A DNA stretch of 64,000 nucleotides from Saprospiraceae bacterium (GTDB taxonomy: Bacteria; Bacteroidota; Bacteroidia; Chitinophagales; Saprospiraceae): positions 1-64,000 of the forward strand of contig JADKBS010000014.1 in assembly GCA_016714985.1 (NCBI GenBank). The letters run 5' to 3'. The position numbers and the translations under genes are program-made. Position 1 is the first letter of the stretch; every line of letters begins with the position of its first letter. Shown here in pieces: positions 42,561-50,870 of this stretch. The notes under the pieces were generated by a model. The model was not told the DNA's origin and made no database searches. It was given only the letters and a program-made list of their open reading frames with translations.

Positions 42561-43011
42561 CCCTTTCAACCTTACCGCCATCAGGGAATATCCTTTTGGC
42601 AATCACAGTGAGGGTGATGTGGATGCAGGGCCTGTCATTTGCGGCTTGGGCGGTGCAGCCAATATCGTTGGCATTGCCGCTTTTCAGCAAAACGGGCGAA
42701 CCCAAGAAGCATACAAGCTCCGCAATGAAGTGGAAGGGCTTTCATTCGCAGTGAATATCAGCGATAAAAAATCCTATTTCTTTGGCGTAATGCCCATGGC
42801 AGATGCCTTTCTGGCTTGGGTGAATTCTTTCCAGGGCCGCCCCGATAAACTCAATGATATTGGCGTCTCATGGTGGCGTTTCCATTTGTTTTCGGCTGCG
42901 ATTTTATTGTGCTTTTACTTGATATGGCGGTATTTGGCTTTCTGGAGGGGAGATGGTTATAGCTCACGCCGTCAAATTTTGGGCATGAGCACCTCGGTTG
43001 ATAAGGGTTGA
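42499..43011 (+). pseudogene. Membrane protein of unknown family, 3' part after frameshift
   Basis: 171 codons without an own start: SIDDAFANQQFGLFQKHFVDDPFNLTAIREYPFGNHSEGDVDAGPVICGLGGAANIVGIAAF, then KKSYFFGVMPMADAFLAWVNSF and a final hydrophobic helix (LFSAAILLCFYLIWRYLAFW). The G-D-V-D-A/S-G-P-V-I block occurs in a Bacteroidota membrane family of unknown role. It joins the 42336 frame if one base is removed. Confidence 0.7.
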
Positions 43012-43087
43012 TGAGGTTGATTATCAGCCATATCAACCCTTATCAACCATGCTCAAAACATGGCGGCCCGCAGTATAATAGGAGACT

Positions 43088-43639
43088 TTACCCATTCATC
43101 CCATACGCCTTCCGTATCCATTCAAAAACCTCAGCATCAATGTCCTCGGCCTTTTCCACCTTGATTTTATGGGTGCACATGCCACCCGGCGGGCAGCCTT
43201 CGAGCTTACCAGCAGGCTCAACGCCCTTCATGTTCAGGCCGACTTCGAGTCGGGTCTTGGTCTTTGGCTCCAATAGGCAGAACTGCTTTTTGCGCCGCAG
43301 GCTCACGGAGGAGTTCTTGGGTGCAACTTCGATATCGTCGCCTATTCTCAGGATTTCAGCCATCAACACCTCGTAAAATGGCCAGAGGTTCTCCTTCCCT
43401 TTGTATTGGTTTTCAATGAGTTGCGACTTGTCATCCGCAGAGCCAGCGTCGGTGGCATTTGCTTTATGGACAATGAAATTGGCGAAGCCATGGCCAAGCC
43501 CATGCTCCGTTTTTAGGTAGTTTACCAGTTCGCCGTGCTTCTGAAAGCCAACGCCGAGGGCAATTTTCTTCCAATCCTCCAAACTTTTGCCCGTGTTCTT
43601 TTGGAGGTTTTCCATCATGGTGATTTCTGCTGCATCCAT
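43088..43639 (-). CDS. DUF4287 plus DUF5655 protein
   Basis: 183 residues. The first 55 (MMENLQKNTGKSLEDWKKIALGVGFQKHGELVNYLKTEHGLGHGFANFIVHKA) are DUF4287, a small helical domain. Residues about 80-180 (WPFYEVLMAEILRIGDDIEVAPKNSSVSLRRKKQFCLLEPKTKTRLEVGLNMKG) match DUF5655, thought to resemble a nuclease-associated or ligand-binding fold. The two are often fused. No signal peptide; cytoplasmic; function unknown. Downstream of a TolB-like gene on the same strand, separated by a heptamer element. Confidence 0.85.
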   Translation of the reverse strand: MDAAEITMMENLQKNTGKSLEDWKKIALGVGFQKHGELVNYLKTEHGLGHGFANFIVHKANATDAGSADDKSQLIENQYKGKENLWPFYEVLMAEILRIGDDIEVAPKNSSVSLRRKKQFCLLEPKTKTRLEVGLNMKGVEPAGKLEGCPPGGMCTHKIKVEKAEDIDAEVFEWIRKAYGMNG

Positions 43640-43653
43640 TTTAATGAAATTAA

Positions 43654-43717
43654 GGAATTAGGAAATTTTAAAATTGGGGGCATCCTCAATTTCCCAATTT
43701 CTAAATTTTTAAATTCC
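43654..43717. repeat. AT-rich heptamer inverted repeat
   Basis: The right half reads aatttcc caatttc taaattt ttaaatt cc in 7-nt steps; the left half (gaattaggaaattttaaaattggg) is its imperfect complement, with a short loop at 43681-43688. Confidence 0.6.
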
Positions 43718-43720
43718 GAT

Positions 43721-44662
43721 TTAACGCTTCCTCACCCAAACCGGCGACGACTCGTACCCAGGCCCGTCCGTCAGTTGCGTGAGCTTCTTTGTTTCATAGT
43801 CCCAGAGATAGATATCGCTCGGAGCATCGCCATCCTTGAAGAGTTCTACGGCGAGGTAACGGCCATCGGGGCTCCAATCGTGCCAGCCAGCCTCCATGCC
43901 AAAGTCGTTCAATTCGAACGGAGGTTTGCCATGAGGGGAGACAGCCATGAGGCGGTACTTGCCGCCCTGCTTGCTTTGGTAGGTAATGAGGCCCAGTCGA
44001 GCATTCCAATGCGGCGGCCCAGCGTGGTAAGCGTGCCATTCGGCAGTCGTGTCGGCAGGCGGGTAGTACGTGAGCTGTCGAGGGTCGGAGCCGTCGGCGT
44101 TGGCCAGCCAAAGCTCGGCTTTTTCGCTACGGTCACGCTTGTGTTTCTTATAGCGGTAAACGATTTGCTTACCGTCTGGTGAGAAGGTCGGGTCACTATG
44201 AATGGCGGTGGTGTCGTTGGTGATTTGCCGGAACTTGCCCGAGTCCGTGTCAATGATGAACAACTGGTGCCGAAGCTCCTTCCCCACCCTGCCCGCTACC
44301 ACCATTTCGCAGCCTTTCTTCCGGGTTGCCATCCACGAGTCTTCGAGGCGCAGGCCCGATACTTTTTCAATGCCCTGACCATCAGCATCGGAGCGGTAGA
44401 GATAGTAGCAACGGTAGCAGGTATCCCGGTCGGAAATCCAGTACAATTTGTCTTTGTAGGCATGGTAAGTCCAAGCCACATCGTCGTCTTGGGTGATATT
44501 GGTTTTGCCCGTGCCGTCGGGGTTTATGGTATAAACCTCGTAGTCATTCTTATCCCGGTTTTCGAGCTGGTTGTAGGCGATTTTATAATCTAGGAGCGGG
44601 TTTTGGGCTATTGAAATAATTGAATACCCAAACAGCGCAAAGAGAAATACAAAGTGTTTCAT
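43721..44662 (-). CDS. Secreted TolB/WD40-like beta-propeller protein (PD40)
   Basis: 313 residues; signal MKHFVFLFALFGYSIISIAQ. PD40 units are visible: EVYTINPDGTGKTNITQDDDVAW, KLYWISDRD, LYRSDADGQGIEKVSG, HSDPTFSPDGKQIVYRY, ELWLANADGSDPRQLTY, WHDWSPDGRYLAVELF, IYLWDYETKKLTQLTDGPGYESSPVW. This is the six-bladed propeller of TolB-like proteins, here without the TolB N-terminal domain, and it may bind another envelope protein. Cysteines in DTCYRCYYLY may pair. Stand-alone gene with an inverted repeat upstream. Confidence 0.88.
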   Translation of the reverse strand: MKHFVFLFALFGYSIISIAQNPLLDYKIAYNQLENRDKNDYEVYTINPDGTGKTNITQDDDVAWTYHAYKDKLYWISDRDTCYRCYYLYRSDADGQGIEKVSGLRLEDSWMATRKKGCEMVVAGRVGKELRHQLFIIDTDSGKFRQITNDTTAIHSDPTFSPDGKQIVYRYKKHKRDRSEKAELWLANADGSDPRQLTYYPPADTTAEWHAYHAGPPHWNARLGLITYQSKQGGKYRLMAVSPHGKPPFELNDFGMEAGWHDWSPDGRYLAVELFKDGDAPSDIYLWDYETKKLTQLTDGPGYESSPVWVRKR

Positions 44663-44675
44663 GGAAACGAGTATG

Positions 44676-44756
44676 CTTTTTTAACACGGAAGCACGAAGG
44701 GCATAATGGGACATGGAGAAGCACTGTGTCGCTTGGTGTTCTTAGTGCCCCCGTGT
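44676..44756. repeat. Intergenic inverted repeat related to 18605-18713
   Basis: Left aacacggaagcacgaagggc and right ttggtgttcttagtgccccc with gtgttt are imperfect complements. The right part shares the ctttgtgttct.tgtgcc pattern of the 18.6 kb element. Otherwise 44663-44822 has no gene. Confidence 0.55.
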
Positions 44757-44822
44757 TTATCGCAAAGGTGGCCCTACCTTATCAATCGGCATTGTAAAAA
44801 TTTTACCTCATTGGCAAATAGT

Positions 44823-45620
44823 TCAAATCATCCCCCGCTCGTTGAGGTAGGTCACGGGCGACAGCCCCGAAAACCGCTTGAAGTCCTTGATGAAATGCGC
44901 TTGGTCGTAGTAGCCACAGTCGTGGACGAGCCTTGCCCAGTCCACCGACGCCTCGTTGCCGATGGCAAAAATGGCCTTTTGGAAGCGGCTGATGCGCACG
45001 AACTCTTTTGGCGAAACGCCCACATATTTGTTGAACAGGGAAACGAGGTGCTTGTGCGACCAGCCTGTTTTCCGGGCTATGGCGTCCACCGTCATTTGGG
45101 CAGGGTCGGCCATGATTTTGCCGACGGCGAAACTGACCGCAGGATGTATTTCGATATTGCGGCGCAGCCGCAACGCAAGGAAATCCAGCGTGAAGCTGAA
45201 CTTCTCCTCAGGCGTCGGGGCGTTCACCAATTGCTCGTGCAGAAGGTTGATGTCGGGATTGAGGGTGAGGTCGGCGGGCAGCACTTGGTTTTTGAGCAGG
45301 CCGAGCGGCAGCTGGAGTACCGGGTAGGCCATGCCCTCCCGGAAGCGCACGACAAGCATGCTGCTGCCAGCCAATGCGGAAATAGTGATAAACTCATGAC
45401 GCAGACCAGCTATCCATGCCTTTCGGCAAGTCTGCGTGACGGCGAGCGAGTCGTTGTCGTAGATGAACTTGGGCGGGTCGGTGAGGTCAATGATGAGTTC
45501 CACAACACCCTGTGGTAGGATGCGCTCATGGGCATAGTCGGGTTGGTAGTCGGCATACCAAGTCAGCAATTCCACATACTGCGAAAGCGGCGGCGGTGGC
45601 TGGCAAAATTTGATGACCAT
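44823..45620 (-). CDS. AraC family transcriptional regulator with DUF6597-type sensor domain
   Basis: 265 residues from ATG 45620. N-terminal part (1-140) is the DUF6597-like sensor: PPPPLSQYVELLTWYADYQPDYAHERILPQGVVELIIDL and W-I-A-G-L. The two HTH units follow (about 165-260): MTVDAIARKTGWSHKHLVSLFNKYVGVSPKEFVRISRFQKAI and DWARLVHDCGYYDQAHFIKDFKRFSGLSPVTYL. The ligand is unknown. The gene is divergent from the ECF sigma factor at 45862; target genes cannot be inferred. Confidence 0.9.
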   Translation of the reverse strand: MVIKFCQPPPPLSQYVELLTWYADYQPDYAHERILPQGVVELIIDLTDPPKFIYDNDSLAVTQTCRKAWIAGLRHEFITISALAGSSMLVVRFREGMAYPVLQLPLGLLKNQVLPADLTLNPDINLLHEQLVNAPTPEEKFSFTLDFLALRLRRNIEIHPAVSFAVGKIMADPAQMTVDAIARKTGWSHKHLVSLFNKYVGVSPKEFVRISRFQKAIFAIGNEASVDWARLVHDCGYYDQAHFIKDFKRFSGLSPVTYLNERGMI

Positions 45621-45861
45621 ACAAAGTTGGTGGTTGGCTTTTACAGGGCGAAAATAAGAATGGGCGGTGATTCCACCACTCATATCTCCTCTTCCCCGTC
45701 CCTATCTCGAAAGACACCTTCGCCTTGGGCGTAATTGCCGGCTGCCTGCCCACACTTGGGTCGCCTGCCCAACACTTCCATCAAAAAATTGCCCACTATT
45801 CAAACTGACCGCCAAGCAAGCGGGTTTTTTAGCAATTTTGCGGAAAATTACCCAACTGCTT

Positions 45862-46458
45862 ATGGCTTATGAATACACCACGGATGAGCAGTCCCTATTC
45901 CAACGGATGAAGGACGGTGACATGGCTGCCTTCCGTGCCCTGTACGACCGATACTACAAGTACCTCGTCGTCACGGCCAACAACATCCTCGGCGATAGGG
46001 AGGCTGCACGTGACCTCTCGCAGGATGTGTTCTTCGACCTGTGGCGGAAGCGGGAGGAAATCGAGGTGCAGTCTTCCCTAAAGGCATACCTGCGCCGCTC
46101 GGTGGTGAACAAGACCCTGAACCACATCAAGGCCCGGCGGCTCGACTATACCGACCCCGGCCAATTGCCGGAGCGGCCCACCCCTGCCCTTGATGCCCAT
46201 TCGCAGCTCGAAACCACGGATTTGGAGCAGGCCATACATGCCGCCATCGCTGCCCTGCCGGAGCGCTGCCGCATTGTCTTCACGCTTTGCCGCCTCGAAA
46301 ACATGACCCACAAGGAAATTGCGGAGCAGCTCAATATTTCCACCAAGACCATTGAAAACCAGATGACCCGTGCCATTGCCACACTAAGGCAAGCCGTTGG
46401 GCCGCACATAGCACCAGCCCTTTTGTCATGGCTGCTTGGTGGGGTCGGTTTTTATTGA
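45862..46458 (+). CDS. ECF sigma factor, Bacteroides-expansion (FecI-like) family
   Basis: 198 residues from ATG 45862. Region 2: FRALYDRYYKYLVVTANNILGDREAARDLSQDVFFDLWRKREEIEVQSSLKAYLRRSVVNKTLNHIKARR; region 4: AIAALPERCRIVFTLCRLENMTHKEIAEQLNISTKTIENQMTRAIATLRQAV. It is followed by FecR (46815), a STN-type TonB receptor (47907) and a lipoprotein (50871), the standard surface-signalling set in which the receptor senses its ligand and releases the sigma factor through FecR. A short hydrophobic end (PALLSWLLGGVGFY) is common in this group. Confidence 0.95.
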   Translation: MAYEYTTDEQSLFQRMKDGDMAAFRALYDRYYKYLVVTANNILGDREAARDLSQDVFFDLWRKREEIEVQSSLKAYLRRSVVNKTLNHIKARRLDYTDPGQLPERPTPALDAHSQLETTDLEQAIHAAIAALPERCRIVFTLCRLENMTHKEIAEQLNISTKTIENQMTRAIATLRQAVGPHIAPALLSWLLGGVGFY

Positions 46459-46475
46459 AAAAATGTGACTATTAC

Positions 46476-46665
46476 GGATTGTAGTGATGGGGTTTTAATT
46501 GACGATAGATGAATAAATGAATGTTGATATTTGATGTGATGAAATATTTTTAGATTGTCAATAGCTGGTTTCAGCCATCAAAACCATCCATTTTCAATTC
46601 CATCAACAATCGTCAATTATGTAATCAACAATCATCAATCAAAAAAAGCAACATCACTACAATCC
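46476..46665. repeat. 190-bp inverted element of ttgacga/ttgatga heptamers between sigma and FecR genes
   Basis: The ends are a perfect 14-bp inverted repeat (ggattgtagtgatg at 46476-46489 and its complement at 46652-46665). Inside, degenerate heptamers (ttgacga tagatga, and catcaac aatcgtc aat on the other arm) pair loosely. Part of the right arm matches 56811-56957. The element fills most of the 356-bp gap between the genes; bases 46666-46814 contain a small gcttgcg/cgcaagc-type stem only. Confidence 0.7.
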
Positions 46666-46814
46666 AGTATAATCAGAAAAAATGTAATTGTTTAATAGGG
46701 GATACGCCCTCCCCAATTGTCTTGGCAGCGACATCTTCCCTTGCGGAAGCGCAAGCGAAGGCAAATTGAGCAAAACAAAACCACCAACCCATCACGTTCC
46801 GAAATCTTCAGCCT

Positions 46815-47834
46815 ATGCAAGAAGAAGTTTACATATCCCTTTTGCAAAAAAAACTCAGCGAACCGCTGTCGCCCGCCGAGCAGTCCGAATTGGACGGCTG
46901 GCTGGCACAATCGCCTGACAACCAACTCGTTGCACGGCACGTAACGCAAGTATGGCAGGCCAGCGGCAAGTTCAGTCAGCCCGTGGAGGTGGACGAGGAC
47001 GCTGATTTTGCAAAGCTGGAGCGCCGCATTGCCGCCGCCGCCGCTACAGCCAGCCCCACCTCGGCCAAGGTGGTCGCCATGCGGCCCAAGCGCAATTGGT
47101 TGGCCATTGCCGCTGCGGTACTGCTCCTCGTGGCCGCCCCTTTGGTGCTGCGCAAATTCCTGTCCGGGGAAACTGGCCAGGCAGAATTCGCTACCACGAG
47201 CGAGGCGATGACAGCGCCCATCGAATTGGCTGACGGTTCCAAGGTCTGGGTCAACAAGGCATCCTCCTTCCGCTATTTCACCTCCAACGAGGGTAAGGAG
47301 CGCCGGGTGGAACTCTCCGGCGAGGCTTTTTTCGAAGTAGCCAAGGATGCCGAACGCCCATTTATAATAAAGACCGCCCTCGGTGAGGTGACGGTGCTGG
47401 GCACCTCCTTCAACGTAAAGGACGACCCTAAGGCGCAGACCCTGGAAGTGAACGTGAGCACGGGAAAGGTGCGCCTCCAGCCCACTGGCGCCCAGCAGCA
47501 CCTTGTATTGGTGGCCAACGAGACGGGCATTTTTGACCAAACCAAAAATAGCCTCGCTAAATCGGGTGGCGCAGCCAACAACACCGCCGCTTGGCATACG
47601 CAGCGGCTGGTGTTCGAGAACGCCAGTTTCGAGGAGGCAATCCGGCAATTGTCGGCGCTGCACGGCGTCACTTTAACCGCCGACAATGAGCAGGTTAAGC
47701 GCTGTACCTTGACCGTCACTTTTGACAAGAAACCATTGGAAGAAGCCCTTGAAACGCTTGCAACGATGTTCGGGGCCACCCTGGAAAAAGTGGCCGGAAA
47801 CGGGTACACCTTCAAGGGCGGACGCTGCGGGTAA
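46815..47834 (+). CDS. FecR family anti-sigma factor/signal transducer
   Basis: 339 residues. Cytoplasmic N-terminal domain (1-90) with EPLSPAEQSELDGWLAQSPDNQ, one membrane helix (about 94-112, WLAIAAAVLLLVAAPLVL), then the FecR periplasmic domain: IELADGSKVWVNKASSFRYF, GEAFFEVAKDAERPFIIKTALGEVTVLGTSFNVKDDPKAQTLEVNVSTGKVRL. The C-terminal part (LVFENASFEEAIRQLSALHGVTL ... KKPLEEALETLATMFG) is a STN-like domain that contacts the receptor's N-terminus. Partner of the sigma factor at 45862 and receptor at 47907. Confidence 0.95.
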   Translation: MQEEVYISLLQKKLSEPLSPAEQSELDGWLAQSPDNQLVARHVTQVWQASGKFSQPVEVDEDADFAKLERRIAAAAATASPTSAKVVAMRPKRNWLAIAAAVLLLVAAPLVLRKFLSGETGQAEFATTSEAMTAPIELADGSKVWVNKASSFRYFTSNEGKERRVELSGEAFFEVAKDAERPFIIKTALGEVTVLGTSFNVKDDPKAQTLEVNVSTGKVRLQPTGAQQHLVLVANETGIFDQTKNSLAKSGGAANNTAAWHTQRLVFENASFEEAIRQLSALHGVTLTADNEQVKRCTLTVTFDKKPLEEALETLATMFGATLEKVAGNGYTFKGGRCG

Positions 47835-47906
47835 CACTGGCATTTGGACAAAACATCGGGCTAAACCAACATTGACAAGTCATAAACCGCCATTCACAAC
47901 ATCCGA

Positions 47907-50567
47907 ATGACAACAGGCCCAATTTATTTCAAATACCCACTCCTTCCACGACCCTCACGGCCATTCCACATGGCGCTGGGGGTCGTCCTCTTTTTGTTGC
48001 TGGCGCAATTAGTGGCCAGCGCCCAAGGGCAGCTCGACCGCCCCATTTCCTTGAAAGCAAAGGATGTCACCGCAGCACAAGCACTGGGGCTGTTGGCCAA
48101 GCAGGGCAAGGTATCTTTGGCATACAGCGAACATTTTTTTGACTCCCATCAAAAAATCACCCTGAATGCCAAGAACCAACCACTGCGCGATGTATTGGAA
48201 AAAATATTGGACGGCACAGGCGTCGGTTTCAAGGAGTTGAACGGACAGGTGGTGCTGTTCATGAAACAAGCGCCAGAACTGCGCCAGTTGACCATCAGCG
48301 GCTTCGTGGAGGATGCCCAGTCCGGCGAAAGGCTGATTGCCGCTACGGTCTATTGCCCGGAAGTTGGGCAGGGCACCATCACCAATGAGTATGGTTTTTA
48401 CAGCCTCAGCCTACCCCATGCAGCCGCCCATCTATATTTCAGTTATATTGGCTACGGCGAGGCCAAGGTGAGGCTCGGCCAACTGCCACAGCAGCGCATC
48501 AACCAGCCGCTGGAGCCTGCGATGATGCTTTCAGAAATCGTGGTGACACCGCTCTCGGACAGCGCCAAGTCCAGCCTCCTCCCCTCGCCCGGCAATATGC
48601 AGCGGTTCAAGCCGGAGGACTTCAAGGCGGCCCCCGACCTCGGCGGCCAGAGCGACCTGATGCGCATCATGCAGATGCTGCCGGGCATGCAGACCGGGGC
48701 GGACGGTATTTCGGGCCTATTCGTCCGGGGGGGCAACTCCGACCAAAACCTCGTGCTGTTGGACGGCGTGCCGGTTTACAACCCCGACCACCTGCTCGGC
48801 ATGTTCTCCATCTTCAACACCTCGGCCATACGCAGCGCCAAGCTGCTAAAGGGCGGCATCCCGGCAAGGTACGGCGGACGGGCATCCTCGGTCATAGATG
48901 TATATACCAAGGAGGGCAGCAACCAACGCTGGGGCGGCGAGGCAGAGGCCGACCTAATAGGTGCGAAGGCCATGTTGGAGGGGCCGTTTGCGAAGAAAAA
49001 AGGCTCGCTGATGCTGAGCGGAAGGCACTCGCACTCCGATTTCTACCTCTTGCCCACGGTTGTCAAATTATTGGCAGCAGATGACCTCGATTCGCCCAAT
49101 TACGCATTCTACGACTTCAACGCCAAGGCAAGTTACCGGTTCTCGGACAAGGACAAGCTGCACCTCAGTTTTTACAAAGGCAACGACGGGTTCAAGGCCG
49201 AGGATGTTTTTCAGGACAGTTTTTCGGAGGATAAGACAACATTCAAGTTCGACTGGGGCAACACCATCTCGTCCTTGCGCTGGAACCATGTCTTCAACCA
49301 CAAATTGTTCTCCAATACCTCGGTGAACCTTAGCTATTTCCGTTTTTTATTGGGCTTCCTGAGCCAGTTTTCTTATGCTCCCGAGCCGGGCGAGGAGCCA
49401 ACATCCTTCACCGTTTTCTTAGGCGTAAAATCTGAGATACGGGACTTTGCCTGGAAGACCGACTTCGACTATGCGTTTTCCGAGCGTCACTACCTTCGGT
49501 TCGGATTGGGGGTGGCAAACCACCGCTTTTCCCCCAACCTCTCCTTTTTTGAAAATAATTCTGCCACAACGGACAGCCTCAGCATCGAAGACTATTTGGA
49601 AATAGGCCAATCAATCGTGAAGAAAGCCAACAGTTTCGACGCCTATATCGAGGACGAGTGGTTGCCATCTAAAAACCTTTCGCTGAACATCGGCCTGAGA
49701 CTGGCCGGGTTCCACAGCGGGGACAAGGCATACCTGCTCCCAGAACCCCGCCTCAACGCTGCTTACCAAATAGGCAAGCGCCATAAATTGGCTGCCTCCC
49801 TGACCCGCCATGTCCAATACGTACACAGGACCAACCCGGTTGGGTACAACTTTCCCTCCGACTATTGGACACCGAGCAACCATCGCGTTGCACCACAGAA
49901 AGTATGGCAGGGCACCATTGGGCTGGAAGGAAATTTGCCAAAAGGGTTCTCCTACTCCGTGGAGGCATACCAAAAGTCCATGACCGGACTGCTTGCCTTC
50001 CCAGATAGTGTTTTCTTCGACCCGCTATTATCAGAAGGGGATCCGGAAGACTTCTTCATCTCTATTGATGGAAAAGCAATGGGGATGGAATTCCTGTTAA
50101 GGAAGGAAGAAGGCCGGGTCGGCGGCTGGCTAGGCTACGCATTGGCCAAGAGCACGAGGCAATCCGACCAAGTGAACTATGGCAGGACCTTTAACTTCCT
50201 CTTTGACCGCAGGCATGAGCTGAAGCTGTATGCATACGTGCGCATGGGGCAGCGTTGGGTGGCAAGCGCCAACTGGATCTATGGTTCGCCCAACCCCAGG
50301 GTTACAGACGAAGGCCCGGTGGAGGCACCGCCCGGCGAGGTCAACTCCATAAGAAGCAGCGCCAACCACCGCCTCGACCTCTCGTTGCTCTATACCATAA
50401 AGAAAGGGAGGTGGGAACAGCGGCTGAAGGCCAGTGTTTACAATGCCTATAACCGCAAGAATGTGGCCTTTTACTCTTACAAATACGATATAAATGGCAA
50501 CTACAGCCTTGAGCCAGTTCACTTGTTTGGCATCAGGCCAGGGGTGTCGTACGAGGTGAAGTTTTAA
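47907..50567 (+). CDS. TonB-dependent transducer-type outer-membrane receptor with STN domain
   Basis: 886 residues. After the signal region (about 1-42) comes an STN domain (VTAAQALGLLAKQGKVSLAYSEHFFDSHQKITLNAKNQPLRDVLEKILDGTGVGFKEL), a carboxypeptidase-D-like sandwich (ISGFVEDAQSGERLIAATVYCPEVGQGTITNEYGFYSLSLP), the plug (DLGGQSDLMRIMQMLPGMQTGADGISGLFVRGGNSDQNLVLLDGVPVYNPDHLLG) and the barrel ending FGIRPGVSYEVKF. The STN domain shows that it signals to the FecR protein. Ligand could be an iron chelate or a polymer; no SusD partner is present, which speaks against glycan uptake. Confidence 0.94.
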   Translation: MTTGPIYFKYPLLPRPSRPFHMALGVVLFLLLAQLVASAQGQLDRPISLKAKDVTAAQALGLLAKQGKVSLAYSEHFFDSHQKITLNAKNQPLRDVLEKILDGTGVGFKELNGQVVLFMKQAPELRQLTISGFVEDAQSGERLIAATVYCPEVGQGTITNEYGFYSLSLPHAAAHLYFSYIGYGEAKVRLGQLPQQRINQPLEPAMMLSEIVVTPLSDSAKSSLLPSPGNMQRFKPEDFKAAPDLGGQSDLMRIMQMLPGMQTGADGISGLFVRGGNSDQNLVLLDGVPVYNPDHLLGMFSIFNTSAIRSAKLLKGGIPARYGGRASSVIDVYTKEGSNQRWGGEAEADLIGAKAMLEGPFAKKKGSLMLSGRHSHSDFYLLPTVVKLLAADDLDSPNYAFYDFNAKASYRFSDKDKLHLSFYKGNDGFKAEDVFQDSFSEDKTTFKFDWGNTISSLRWNHVFNHKLFSNTSVNLSYFRFLLGFLSQFSYAPEPGEEPTSFTVFLGVKSEIRDFAWKTDFDYAFSERHYLRFGLGVANHRFSPNLSFFENNSATTDSLSIEDYLEIGQSIVKKANSFDAYIEDEWLPSKNLSLNIGLRLAGFHSGDKAYLLPEPRLNAAYQIGKRHKLAASLTRHVQYVHRTNPVGYNFPSDYWTPSNHRVAPQKVWQGTIGLEGNLPKGFSYSVEAYQKSMTGLLAFPDSVFFDPLLSEGDPEDFFISIDGKAMGMEFLLRKEEGRVGGWLGYALAKSTRQSDQVNYGRTFNFLFDRRHELKLYAYVRMGQRWVASANWIYGSPNPRVTDEGPVEAPPGEVNSIRSSANHRLDLSLLYTIKKGRWEQRLKASVYNAYNRKNVAFYSYKYDINGNYSLEPVHLFGIRPGVSYEVKF

Positions 50568-50677
50568 AAAAAATCAAAAAAAACTTTCAGCCCGTTAGGG
50601 GATGCCCCCAGTTGGGTTGTCTGGTAAGTATAAAGGGCGCAAAACCAGCAGCCCTTTTACAAATCAAAGGTTTTTTA

Positions 50678-50740
50678 TAAAAACACCCCAAAATGTGGGG
50701 GGAGAGAAAATTTCATTTTTTCTCTCCCCCCAACACCCTC
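50678..50740. repeat. Second copy of the 26.4-kb hairpin element; 15-bp perfect stem
   Basis: The arms 50696-50710 and 50718-50732 are exact complements (tggggggagagaaaa) with loop tttcatt. From aaaaacacccc to caacaccctc the sequence matches 26406-26472 with few changes. It follows the receptor stop by about 110 bases. Confidence 0.75.
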
Positions 50741-50870
50741 CAAAGCAGCTACGAATTTTTCAAATAACAACGGTTTGGGGCGCTCTACCCCACCAGCCAA
50801 AGGATGCGTCCATTGGCTGGCAGGAGATTCCCATGCCGCTATTTTTTTCAACATCAATTAATCTAAAGCC

